From the NCBI GenBank assembly GCA_032718565.1, contig JAVGVS010000163.1, positions 531,501-595,500 of the forward strand: 64,000 nt of DNA, read 5' to 3'. Below the pieces are notes generated by a model. That model did no database searches and was not told where the DNA came from. It saw only the letters and a list, made by a program, of their open reading frames with translations. Position numbers and translations under genes: made by a program. This DNA is from Distichodus sexfasciatus. Taxonomy: Eukaryota > Chordata > Actinopteri > Characiformes > Distichodontidae. Of the stretch, positions 22,235 to 32,878 are shown in pieces (position 1 is the stretch's first letter; the number at the start of each line of letters is the position of its first letter).

Positions 22235-22430
22235 CCTTCCTTGATTTTGATTGGCTAGCAAGAGACAGATTTCAGCCTTAAGCGCTCTGAGCGCTGCGGT
22301 AAAAAACGTCTGCACCGTCGTTTCACCCCCCCGGCTGAATGCGCTTAGCGCTCTGAGCGCTGAAGCCCATAGGATGCGTATTAAAAATAGGCGCTCTCAA
22401 CCCAAAAACGCGCTTGGTGGACACATGGCC
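22235..22430 (+). mobile_element. MITE family C, right-half fragment
   Basis: CTTGATTTTGATTGGCTAGC to CGCTTGGTGGACACATGGCC matches the right part of the full element at 39609-40067, including two GCGCTCTGAGCGCTG motifs. The left half is absent. Confidence 0.8.
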
Positions 22431-22910
22431 TGATAGTAATATTTTGGTAACGTTATTTGTAAAAGAAATAGTTATTGGAGAAGCTGCTGCTTTTTAAAAG
22501 CAGCTCTGCTAGCGCTAAGCAGTGAAGTTAGTCGCGTTGCTAATTTTAGTTACTCCACAACACGGGGATGCAAGGCATTCTGCGGATTTTCGTCTCAGTG
22601 CTTCATGTGGTTGGTAGCGCTATTTATGCGTACTTGGTGTGACATGGCAAGTGGCAGAGCAGCAGCCAGTGACAAATTCAGTAAGAGTGTGGCACACAGC
22701 ACACAATCGCACAGCTCTAGCCCCGTCCCTGAAGTGCCTCAGACTCTTTACTGAACAACACGTCGAACAAAAGACAACATGGATGGCATAGTGCCCACGA
22801 CACACCAGATCAAGAGATCCAGCTTTCACACGGCACACACAAAGACCTTATACTGTAATAAATAGAGATTACAGTATATACACACACACACCTCAATGTA
22901 CATGCACGTA

Positions 22911-22934
22911 CACACACACACACACACACACACA
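22911..22934. repeat. (CA)n microsatellite
   Basis: Twelve CA units, with a shorter CA run just upstream at 22880-22891. Confidence 0.95.
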
Positions 22935-24874
22935 AAAGCTTTATGGATCTGCTCCAAACATATTTAGGCCCTAATAGCTCCACACCCACCACATAATAGG
23001 TGTTTAGTAATGAATGTTTATACAAGCCAACCTCCCATTTTATAAAGAAGGGGCAGCATGATTGAGGGTCAATATTTGCAGCTAACCAGCGGCCACACAA
23101 AGACGCAGGTGCAGAAACACAAAGCCGCAGGTGTAGAAGGCTGGGAAAAAGAAAAGAAAAAATACTGTGTGGGGAAAAAAAAAAACTCTGAAACTTAAAA
23201 CTAAAACCAAAGATCTTAGTGGACAGATGTCAGGACCAGAGACGTTTCAGCCAAAAGGTTTCAGCCAAAAATGACGATTTTTCATGAATTGATCCCACTT
23301 TATAGTTTGTTTTTTTTTTAAATAGCTTTTACTTAAATATATCAATGTTAACTGCTAAATCCCAAAAACATTTCTGAAATATTTGTAGTGTATTCAAATC
23401 ATTTTTATCATGCTGTTTTTGTTTTTAAGTCTTATAAATCCATTTCTTTTTGAGACAAATGACATTTCATTTCAGTGGAAATCTCAGAAGTTAGATAAGG
23501 AAACCAATTATGGGTTATTCCGTTTTTTTAAAAGGGAAAATGTGACTAGTCTGAGAACATGCAAATCTGTAAAATGAAATGGAACCTTTAGAAACATACG
23601 TTCGCTTTATGCTGAATAGTAAAAAAAAAAATCATATTGGCTTGAAGTACTTGGGAATGTGGCTCCATTTTATTGGAGGCTAAATCCAGATAATAATTTC
23701 AGTGGTCAAAAACAATTTAACAAATGAAAGACCTGTTAAAGATTGATTCTTACTTTGGTAATTAAAGGTTCAAACTGACCAAAATAAACACAGCAAGGAA
23801 AAGGGATATGATTAGACCTCTGAAAACTATGATAGGCTCGAGGTACGTAGGAAGAGAGCTTTAGCCTATATTTAGGATTGAAAACATGACTTCATTCAAT
23901 ACGACTAAACCCGGAATGAAAATGACTTGGACTGATCTAAAAAAAAAATAAATATTGGCCAGATATATAATGAAGATGAATTACAAATCTCACAAATTAA
24001 AAATTTTAGTCTTGATGTGCTGTGAGAACGGATGTGCTCTGGACGACTTTCTTTCACATGAAAACGCTGAGAAAACAAAGCTGCAACCCTGTAGAAAAAA
24101 CTGATATATGCATTTTCTAAAGCGCTTTGATGGGACGTCATCACGAGCAGAGGATGAATCGTTTTGAGTCGAGGTGACATTTTAGAAAAGCGATGTCTCA
24201 GCTTGCCTCAAAAGTGTTTTTTTTTTGTGTGTGTGGGCGCTCAGTGGTCATGCTTACGCAAGTGAAGGAATCTGAATACATAGCGATTCACAAAATGAAG
24301 GGAAATGTGGTCGTACGAGCGGAAGGGCAGAAAACTGACCTTGAAGGACTCGTTTCATATTTGAGCCTTATCCAATGTCGAGCCAAAATAGCAAGACCTC
24401 TTTCTGGACCCTTAAGACAAACGGATCTGTGTAGAGTTAAACGATGGACACAAGCCAAACTGATAAGCTTGAACTGTTCACACAGCCCTTACGGAGAAAA
24501 AATTTGGAAATGGCCCCATGCATGTTCTCCAATTCAAACCAACACATCATGCTCTGGGTTTAGCGTTCTTTAGTAGTTCCTCTTCGTGTTGACTGCTGTT
24601 GTAAACAATTTCCCGAGAAGGAGCTGTTTGTCAGCTACAGGCCAAATGTATGCAGCGGGCTCCTGTAATTATAAAGGAGATTTAAGACCCTTTTATTCCA
24701 GCAGAGAGTGGCTCCTGTAACGGTGTAGAGGTGGTTCACGCCGACCAGCAACCGGTAACGCGTGTGGATGACTTTGAAACGTCTTCAAGGGTTTGAAAAG
24801 ATGTCATTACCTACATACACATGCCTTTACCTTATTTTATGGAGATAAACTTTGGATTTTTAAGGATTTTTTTT

Positions 24875-25400
24875 ATAGTCGTTCTGACAAAGCGCTTTAC
24901 ATATAACCGGCCCTAGCCCCCAACAAGCAAGGCTGAGGCGACAGTGGCCAGGAAAAACTCCCTCTAGCAGGAACCACCTTGAGAGGAACCAAAAGAGTGA
25001 AAGTGAGTCATGGTGACCACAGCAAACCACACAGTGCACCACAACGAACTGTGACCTCTGCATTTGGCCCATCCATGAAGGAGCAGTGGACAGCTACAAT
25101 GGGCAGCGCCCACAGGAGCCATGCTTGTGGGTCGGTACCTTGCTCATTAGTACCCCAGTGGTACCTTTACTGGTCCTGGATTTGAACCTGCGACCTTCTG
25201 ATCACGGGGTGAACGCCCTACCGTTACGGCACCAACTGCCCCGACTCGAGACTCAGAAGGGGACCCCGTCCTCCTCAGGGGACATTAGTTCAGAATTAAG
25301 TATTCATTTAGCGTTCAGTTCATGTTTAAATAGTCCCAAATAAGGTCCCGGCTGCTTCCAGATGACGGAGTCTCTATGGAGTCCAGTGCACATTTAATAC
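24875..25400. repeat. fish dispersed repeat (AGGAAAAACTCCCT), host of a SINE
   Basis: The left part AAAGCGCTTTACAT, GGCGACAGTGGCCAGGAAAA, ACTCCCT and CTTGAGAGGAACCA and the right part ACTCAGAAGGGGACCCCGTC are two halves of a repeat I recall from many fish genomes. A SINE separates them at 25001-25242. Its class is not known to me. Confidence 0.65.
25001..25242 (-). mobile_element. GGGGCAGTTGG-headed SINE, near full length, inverted
   Basis: Read on the minus strand it has the head GGGGCAGTTGGTGCCGTAAC, an A box (TGGTGCCGTAACGG), a B box (GGTTCAAATCC), a body with GTACTAATGAGCAAGGTACC, and the tail GGTGCACTGTGTGGTTTGCT. It is inserted in the fish repeat at 24875-25400. Confidence 0.88.
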
Positions 25401-26162
25401 ACAAGTTAGCGTTAGTTCAATATTAAATTGATGAAAAACTGTGTTTCTAGCTTTCATAGCATTTCTGAAACCATGCTGCTGCAAAAAAAAGCTGGAAAAA
25501 ACGGTTACCGATTGCGACTCAGTTCATAGCAGCCAATAAATTAAGAGTTAAAGTGTGCCGAAAGGACCTTGGTGATGTGCAGTGATAACAAGGGTTAACT
25601 GCCCCAGAACAAACCGTCTAACAGGTCCCACCTGCGGCCATTAAGGCCTGAAGGACTGTAGTGACCGCGGCACTATGACAATAACCAGAGTTTTGTCAAC
25701 CTCCCTGTAATTTAAAAGTTATTCAACAAGCCATTATTATAAATTTTCCCTTCGCGAAACGGACTCTACTTTTATTATCACTTTTTTGATCGTTGAGCTT
25801 GGCCAGTTGTAGCTCTGGACTCGATCTGGATAAGTGGCAGCTATATGTGTCACCAGAAAGAAAACATACCTCTGTGGCCTGCTTATGTAAGCTTCGCCTC
25901 TCGAAGACAACGGGCCACTTGAGTGTAAACCCGGCAAGGTGCCTGCTGCTAATCATGTGCTAAACAGGAAGCTGCAGCTAATTCCGGACTTTGCTAATGA
26001 GGCACCGCTGAGCTAAATCTATTCTCATTGTCATCTCTATGCCCTAAAACTGCAGGAGATGTCTTGCTAGGGCACAGCTAGTTACCTCTGAACCCAGCCC
26101 CAACCGACTGGAGGTGTTCTTGAGAAAGAAATATAAAGCAGGACTGAGGGGCAAGCGAAGGG

Positions 26163-26880
26163 CTAATGCTACTTTCACACCTAGAGCTACAAAAGCTGTA
26201 AAATTGCTGAAGATGCTCAAAAATCATTGTCAAAATATGATTGTTCGCTCTTGACATTATTAGAACGTTCAGTCTTGTTTGAAGGAGCCGCTCGCTTGTA
26301 GCCAGTGTGACAGCAAGCTGTGCTGTGCGACACTGTTGTTGCTGTTGCCCTGCCCAAAAAAACGATATGAGGATAATCGATCAGATTACAGCCAAGAACA
26401 GAATTCTGTCAATTACATAAAGTTTTGTAGTTTAGTAAGTTGGAAAAATATATAGCGCAATAATAATTCAGTATGCAAAGTAGCATTGTACTCAGGCACT
26501 TCATCTCACGCCGGTGCTTTCTTGTAACGATCTCTGAAGGCGGTCGGATTGTACAACACAGGGTGCTCAGCGATCGCTGTGATCAGCTTTTGGCTTGTCA
26601 TTTTGATCGGAACAAAGGTACGGTAGCACGGAACCCAAGTTTCCGTGCATGTTCTCTGTTCTCACAAACAAAGAACGTCTACATTCTGATTGGTTGCCGG
26701 TCGTTTACAGCCGAAGCGCGTCATAACTAATTTGCATAAAGTTTAGCTGTCTTCAGTGTTTTTGTGGCTCTAGTCGGCCAAATTTTGACGCTCGTCACTT
26801 TTGTCCATTTGTCAGGAGAAAGTCAATGAATTCCTGCGATTTTACAGCTTTGGTAGCTCTCGGTGTGAACATGGCATAAG
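26163..26880. mobile_element. MITE with AGAGCTAC...GCTGTAAAAT ends
   Basis: A 718-bp element with inverted ends of about 40 bp: TTCACACCTAGAGCTACAAA on the left, with AGCTGTAAAATTGC inward, and GCGATTTTACAGCTTTGGTA then GCTCTCGGTGTGAAC on the right. The interior has no recognisable coding sequence; the 85-codon frame at 26473-26730 is not accepted. Confidence 0.82.
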
Positions 26881-26899
26881 AGCTGTGCGCTTGACATCG

Positions 26900-27000
26900 C
26901 AGCGTGCCAATGCATTTGCATGAATCCCACATTCTGGTCAGCTAATTATTGAAGACTGTGGGCTGAAGAGGCCAGCTAATTTGTTGAACCAGGTGCTGAA
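26900..27000. promoter_or_regulatory. candidate enhancer-like block with octamer and homeodomain cores
   Basis: An ATTTGCAT octamer at 26914-26921 lies within the longer ATGCATTTGCAT, and CTAATTATTG follows at 26942-26951 with a further GCTAATTTG at 26975-26984. This is single-copy looking intronic sequence between a MITE and exon C. The call rests only on motif clustering; sequence conservation was not tested. Confidence 0.25.
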
Positions 27001-27583
27001 AGTCTTTTCAGGAGCACATACACTCATGTTAAACGTCCCTTAAAGGAATCGTAATCGAAGTCAAAGTAAGCATGATTTGAGCGTCTCTACTGAGCAAACC
27101 CACAAGTTTCCCGCTTCATCCCTGGATGAAAAGCCCTGTGACTGCGTTATTCTAACAGCCCTCATTCAAGACACCTGCCAAGAGACCTGTTGCTGTTATT
27201 GGCCTCATCATCAGGCCTTAGTCCAAGACAAATATAGCTGCCCCACCACTTTGTGAGGATGTATATACAGTAGTGCGGCTTCGCTATAGCCAGCGTACTA
27301 TAGCCACACGAGAGAAAGCAGGAAGGTAGCTCCTATCGTAAAGGAAGTGTCAGGGATTACAGTTTCTCTAGCAGATTTTGCAACACATCTTAAACTACGG
27401 GCTTTTATCATGAGCTGCACGGCAGAGGATGTCATGTTCCCAAAAAAAGAGGATCAAAGTGGGTGACATAAGCCAGCACACCCTTCAGAGAAGAGAGATA
27501 AATGGACTGCGCAGGCCGTTATCAAAGGCCTGCCTGTTTGTGAGTTCCTGATTAAAGTGTTACTGCCCTTTTTTTTTCCCTAC

Positions 27584-27749
27584 CTCCCAGTGGAAATAGG
27601 TGTTCAAACATGACACTGTTTGGCTTGGCGTGCAAGTCCGGGGAGAAGCCCTCCTCAAACTGCCGATGAGACCCAGGAACGGTGGTGCTGGTGCACGGTG
27701 GGTCAGAGGGCTCAGTGTTTTCACAGCACTTTCCAGGCTGGGGCTTGAA
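27584..27749 (-). CDS. coding exon C of the unidentified minus-strand gene
   Basis: This 166-nt exon begins after the acceptor TTTTGTTCCAGTCCATTGCAG-type pyrimidine stretch and ends at the donor GGGAG/GTAGGG. In the accepted frame it reads FKPQPGKCCENTEPSDPPCT at its start and AKPNSVMFEHLFPLG at its end, 55 residues plus one leftover base. It is rich in Pro, Cys and Ser in its first half. It starts in phase 0, which fits the end of exon B, and ends with one base over, which fits the start of exon D. Third codon positions are about 65 percent G or C, in keeping with coding sequence in an AT-leaning region. A second frame is also open through the exon. The protein family is unknown to me. Confidence 0.55.
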
Positions 27750-28159
27750 CTGCAATGGACTGGAACAAAACCATGGACCAATGCGGTCTCCACTTTTTCC
27801 TCCATGTGGCCAAGAGTGTGGAGCAGGAGCAGGGTCAGAATAAAGCCAAGTACTACTAGTCATCAAGTAACAGCTCAGTAGAGTTAAACTGACGTAATTG
27901 CTCATGTTGTTTACCAGTATATCATTAGGTTGGTGTCTCGACAGCTGAGTTGCAGGAGGCGGCTGTTCACATATGAAGATGTCGTTCTAAACACAAATGC
28001 CTTTCATCAAACTTTAACTTTATACTCGCTGAACCCCGACTTCCCATTAATCAGAGCCTGTTGGCGTATTGTTTTCTTTGTTTTTTAATGTAATCATTGT
28101 CACCCCCTCCTAAAGGAACATTATTTCATTTACATTTATGGATTATAGTGAAGTTTAGT

Positions 28160-28565
28160 GAGTCATTGTGAACACACCACAGTACAGCACACGGTGCGGT
28201 GTGACCTCTGCATTTGACCCATCCATGAAGGAGCAGTGGGCAGCTTTTTGGGAACATACCTTGGTCATGAGTACCTAGGGTTGCCACCTGTCCCGTTCCG
28301 GGCTTAATGGGAGTGTGCTTCTTTTTAATGGTCTGTCCCGGGAGAAAAAGTCACTCTCCCGGTACACTGAATGTCATAGGTTAGATGCGTGAAGGGCATT
28401 TCCACTTATAGCCAGAGTTGTCGGTCGGAGGTTCCAGGTTTTTTTGTCAGACGTCTGGTGGCAACCCTGTTAGTATCTCAGTGGCACCTTACGGGTCTGG
28501 AACTTGAACCGGCGACCTTCCGATCACAGGGCCAAGTCCCTAACCATTACACTATCAACTGCCCA
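28160..28565 (-). mobile_element. GGGGCAGTTGG-headed SINE, inverted, split by a small MITE
   Basis: Read on the minus strand the head TGGGCAGTTGATAGTGTAAT leads to a B box GGTTCAAGTTCC, and the tail ends GTGTGTTCACAATGAC near 28160. The body is interrupted at 28277-28470. Confidence 0.85.
28277..28470. mobile_element. small hAT-like MITE (AGGGTTGCCACC ends) inside the SINE
   Basis: The ends AGGGTTGCCACC and GGTGGCAACCCT are exact inverses. The flanking 8-mers GAGTACCT and TAGTATCT agree at 6 of 8 bases and correspond to the same SINE position in intact copies (GTACCTC/AGTGG). Total 194 bp, non-coding. Confidence 0.88.
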
Positions 28566-28679
28566 CAATAGAAACCATTTGGGGACTTATTAAGAGGGAG
28601 AGATGCTCTTTAGTGTTATGAATATCAGTCTAATGTAAAAATACAGTTGTTAAAAGATGGTGAAAAGAGAAGGATTTAG

Positions 28680-29030
28680 CATTTCTAGCACATAAAAACT
28701 GTAGGAGGATTAGCAACGCTGGGTGGATAACGAAATGATGACGCAAATAACACATTTTTATGGGCGGCAGAATGGACAGAACTTGCGAAGGAGTGCATGT
28801 ATCGACGACGTGAATGATGGCAACATGTGTCGCTATAGCCCGCACGTTTTAGAGTTGGAACGGCGTTTCTGGCGCAAAAGCTGCAGGTGGCAAAAAGTGG
28901 GTGAAAGAATAATAATAATAGTCAGAGACAAAGTAAACTTCATTGTCGTTGACTTTGACTATTAGTATTATTGTTATTCCACTCGCTTTTTGGCGCCGCT
29001 ACTCCTCCTACAGCTTTTGCACTAGAAATG
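28680..29030. mobile_element. MITE (CATTTCTAG...TGTAGGAGGA ends)
   Basis: Inverted ends of about 35 bp: CATTTCTAGCACATAAAAAC then TGTAGGAGGATTAGC on the left, and GCTACTCCTCCTACAGCTTT then TGCACTAGAAATG on the right. The interior carries a second inverted pair, AATAATAATAGTC and GACTATTAGTATT. Confidence 0.82.
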
Positions 29031-29540
29031 ATAATAAAACCAAGAACAATATGTGATTGTTGACGCAATTACATAATAAAATGATTAAATAAAGTGATTA
29101 AATGATTAAATCCCTTTTAACAGGAGCTTTCAGAATCCGACTCATCAAGCTGTATGCCATTAGCACCTTAATGCCAAACTGAAAGCAGTAGCTCAGCTGG
29201 TGACACGTAAACATCAACTTTAAATCTACACTGGTATATACAGTTTAAGGGTGTTTTCTTGTGTTACTGAAAAATGTCAGTCTGCGCTGACATATAGCAG
29301 GTCTTCCTCTGCGTGAAGAAGATGAGCTGGCTTCGCCCATCGGGGGTGAGGCTAAACAGGCAGGAACAGTTGTACATCGGGCAGCACACAGTCCTATCAG
29401 CTTGGCCAGATGGCGACTGGGTGCAGGAAGTTGATAAGTGAAATTCAGTAAGAGTGTGTGATGACATTTTTAACTCTGAAGCACATTTGCAGCAGGAGGA
29501 GGAGTGAATGTTTCAATGAGAACCCATAGTACTTTCTCAC

Positions 29541-29598
29541 CGGAGCCTATCCCGGGAACTACGGGCGCAAGCCGGGCGGCAACCCTGGGCAGGCGCCG
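29541..29598 (-). mobile_element. SINE tail fragment, inverted
   Basis: Its complement reads GGCGCCTGCCCAGGGTTGCC, then CTTGCGCCCGTAGTTCCCGG and GATAGGCTCC, the tail known from the SINE relative at 11532-11790. The tRNA head is missing. Confidence 0.6.
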
Positions 29599-29603
29599 AC
29601 ATT

Positions 29604-29720
29604 AGGGGTGTAATGAAGCATCGATCTGCATAGACACATCGATTCACTCGTCGACGATCCCATAGCGTCGATCCAAAACGAATATATCGATTAGACATCG
29701 TACGTATTGTAGCGTATTGG
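29604..29720 (+). mobile_element. hAT-like end fragment (TAGGGGTGTAATG)
   Basis: TAGGGGTGTAATGAAGCATC and the repeated ATCGATT and CGTCGA motifs resemble the end of a fish hAT-like element. No matching right end with a shared target duplication was found nearby. Confidence 0.45.
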
Positions 29721-32659
29721 ACATACCCATTTAATAAAGATTGCTCTGATACTCGCACTTCTCACTGAGCATCAGGTTAAATGGTTGATTAAATACTGGA
29801 CTTTCTAGCGGAATACAATACCATGCACCTGTTATTATATATTACCGCGGAATGAAACCATGCGAGGAATGTTAAATCCTTTAAAACTACAAGTTCTACT
29901 GATGAAGTAAACTCACTGGCCATGCATGGAGCTAAGTCAATAATTCACCAGGAAGTATCCTCGCACGGTTGGGAATATCGCTTCAGGCAAACAGATATGT
30001 ATTTAAAAAAAAGGCATTCCTCCATCTCCTCTAAGGTGGCTGAGAGTTCAACAATTGGGTTATTAAACTACGGAGAACGAGAACGAGAGGGGACCCTCTG
30101 GTTGAAGACACGCTCGGACGTATGTGGGAGAAATGCTGTACAGTATTTACTCAGGTGGAATAATACACATCTAAGCAGGCCACTGTGTGGTGATAAAACA
30201 AAGAGGATTCCAAAGAATGTGCTCCATGTGCTCCTAAGCCCACTCGAGTGTAATTGCATTTCCCAGTTGGATGGTCAGCCTTGACCAACAACAGAGGTTC
30301 ATGCAAAAGCCCCAGCGATAATTCCATAGTCACAGCAACATGATATCTCCTGTGAAACTGTTATAAAATATGTACCATTGCTTGATGATAGACGTGATCA
30401 ATCCTTGTATTATTGTTGAAATGTGTTATTTCTTAAACTTTGGTCTCCTTTGGTTTGCCGCATGATAAATATTTAAATACTGTCATGTAGGCTGTGACAA
30501 GGCAGGTGTACATTCCATAGAAAGAGGAGCCAGGAACCCTTCGGTGCGAAGAAGTTAAACGGCTCCGTACTCATAAGTGAACGCATGTCATATGTCACGT
30601 CTGAAAAATGATTGCTGTAGATGGGAGTAGCCGGGATAACAAGTGATGTCGGAAAGCAGACGAGACGGAATTCCATAGTCTCGGCTGACGAACAGGTGCA
30701 CGGCGAAGCTATCGGATGAACGCAGATAAATGGAATGCGCTGAAAAATCACAGTTATCCTCTCCAATCGCCTTCCGCGATGTTGCTGTTACGAAGGAGCC
30801 TCAAACACAGCTGGCTGTGGGCATTTATTTTCCAGGTACATTGAGAGTTACGTCGTGTTACGATCCACTTCATCAAAACTTATGATGGTTGTCCTCACTG
30901 GATATTTTGGACGTTTTAATGGGTCAAACTCGCGTTCAGTCGAGCATTTGGCGGTCAAAGCGATGGACGGCCATTTCCCTCGCTACGGGATATATCATAC
31001 CAGACCCTTGAAACCATAACAGTGTATGATTTATTTGTTAGTGTCTGTGGCAAGCTGAAAAGCTCAGGAATAATTGTTAACAAGAGGAAACTGAAGTGCG
31101 TCCAAAAAGGCAAATGTGGTTAATGGTAAAAGCCAGTGGCAATTCCCATATTTGGCTCAGCAGTACAGTGCTTTCCATCAAAGAGATGAAAATTTGACGA
31201 ATGCCTAAATTGTACTTGTTCTGATGATTAACGTCTTTTGGATGCTACTTCCCCGAGCCTGATTTATGATGAGAATAACAGAAATCTGTATTCAATTTGA
31301 TTGCAATGCTACAATAGTCCAACAAATCACCACTCTGTCCTCTAACGTCCTGCTGACTTTCTGAAAGGGAGGGTCACTGAAAACATTATACCACATCGAT
31401 CTTACTCTACACAGGAAAAAAGGAGCGTTCCAGCATTCCAGAAGTTTTTCTGTTTACATATGAAATACAGAACTTATTTAAAAAGCTGTATATCTTAGAC
31501 AGCTTATCCAGAGGAAGCATTGTATCAGTCTTCAACCACAACCTTCTGTGAGGGTATTAAGAGAATGTGCTGAGCGAAAATACAAAACATTTAGAATCAC
31601 AGCCATAGTTGCTACGGGGATGTTCAATTCGGCTTGAATTTTTATGCCGTAGCCAGACAGTCAGCAAGCAATGTCATGATATAATTCCGAGGATTTCAAC
31701 TAGCGGTGCTGGTGTTACGCCGAAAAATGCATCCCTGCGGGAGTGCGCACCTCAGAAAAGAGCGGAGGGAAGGAGTTTTCCTCTGTGTAAGGTGTGAAAC
31801 TGATTGTTCCTGTTCATGTGAACTCATCAAACATGTCACATTCTGCAGTACGTTACACGATATTGTATTCGGCCAAAATATAAATATACAACTTACAAAT
31901 AAAATAGATGGCGGTTGCTGAAGTGTTTGTTACCTACTACTGATCACACACATGTTAATATAGATTTAACACAGACATCCCAAGTCTCCCGCATATTGGT
32001 AGCGTCTCCCTGATGCCCGCAAATGAGATCAAATCCCCCGGAATCTAGAGCGAGGAGTGAACGAGCGCCCAGCGCACGCCAGACAGAGCCAAAGCATGTT
32101 CCTTGTGTGAGACAACGTCGTTCTGATTCTAAAAGAGTGTTGCATTAATAATGTACTTGACGCTGAGGATGTAAAGCGTGAGCATGTAAAGCTGTAAACC
32201 AGGGAAGCACTGCACATGCGTTACATTTAGTAAACTTCATTTGATTCAGTGGGATTTGTTTTGTTGATCTGCCACAGTCAAATGGGAAACGTAACTCAAA
32301 ACAGCTGGAAACAAATTCATACACGTATTGAATGGTGAATCGCCTATGAATCGTGAATTATTTACGAATCACGAATCAATTTTTGGATCGAAACGTGAGC
32401 CCGAGGATCGGAATTGAAACGTGCACGCCAAATTTTTTGTATTACTTTTTTGATATTTTGCATTAAATTCATTATTCATAAAGGTCCCCAAATCATCTGG
32501 AAATGTTTTGAAAAATGAAAAAAAGGAATCATTTTTTAAAAAAGTGATTATAGTAATGAAAGTGAATTGCATGTCACGAACCACCTGCAATGCCTCTGCG
32601 GACCACTAGTGGGCCTGCCGGTTGAAAACCTCCATTATTATAATGGATTATGGTCTGCC

Positions 32660-32731
32660 CCTGCATCGTTGCAGCATCGTCCACGTCTGCATCGTGATGC
32701 ATTGATTACGCAATTAATTCCAACATCCCTA
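32660..32731. mobile_element. probable hAT-like right end (CATCCCTA)
   Basis: The sequence GCATCGTGATGCATTGATTA followed by CCAACATCCCTA looks like the end of a TAGGGATG-type fish hAT. The partner end was not located, so the extent is unknown; ATCGTGAATT-like sequence at 32340-32400 may belong to it. Confidence 0.4.
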
Positions 32732-32840
32732 GTAATGACAGGGACAGTTTTTACTGTAGAACATGAGATAAAGGCTAGTGCATGGGATGAAAAATGGCGG
32801 TAGCTATTTCATCCTCTACATCAGTGGCAGCTGGTGGAAT

Positions 32841-32878
32841 GGGGGATGGGAGGGGGGATGGGGTGGGTCGGGTATGGG
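32841..32878 (+). other. potential G-quadruplex sequence
   Basis: At least five runs of three or more G within 38 bases (GGGGGATGGGAGGGGGGATG, then GGGTGGGTCGGG). It meets the usual G3+N1-7 pattern. Confidence 0.7.

Larger units (their letters stand above)
11119..27583. other. intron between exons C and D (about 16.5 kb)
   Basis: Bounded by the donor GTAGGG below exon C and the acceptor CCCAG above exon D. It is filled by the repeats listed within it. Parts without a listed repeat (13150-14429, 14970-15808, 16396-18199, 18814-20460, 21081-22234, 22431-24874, 25401-26162) hold no gene or RNA that I can support, only scattered chance frames and microsatellites. Confidence 0.5.

Noticed and set aside
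24193..24573. 126-codon plus-strand frame
   Set aside because: Starts in a T-run, no recognised family, no regulatory or splice support. Kept only as a note for a protein search.
29264..29467. Exon-like GC-richer block on the minus strand (LFSLTPDGRSQLIFF)
   Set aside because: A fair acceptor (CTGCACCCAG) precedes it, but its only nearby donor leaves phase 2, which does not fit exon C in the accepted frame. It could support the second frame of exons C and D, so it deserves a check.
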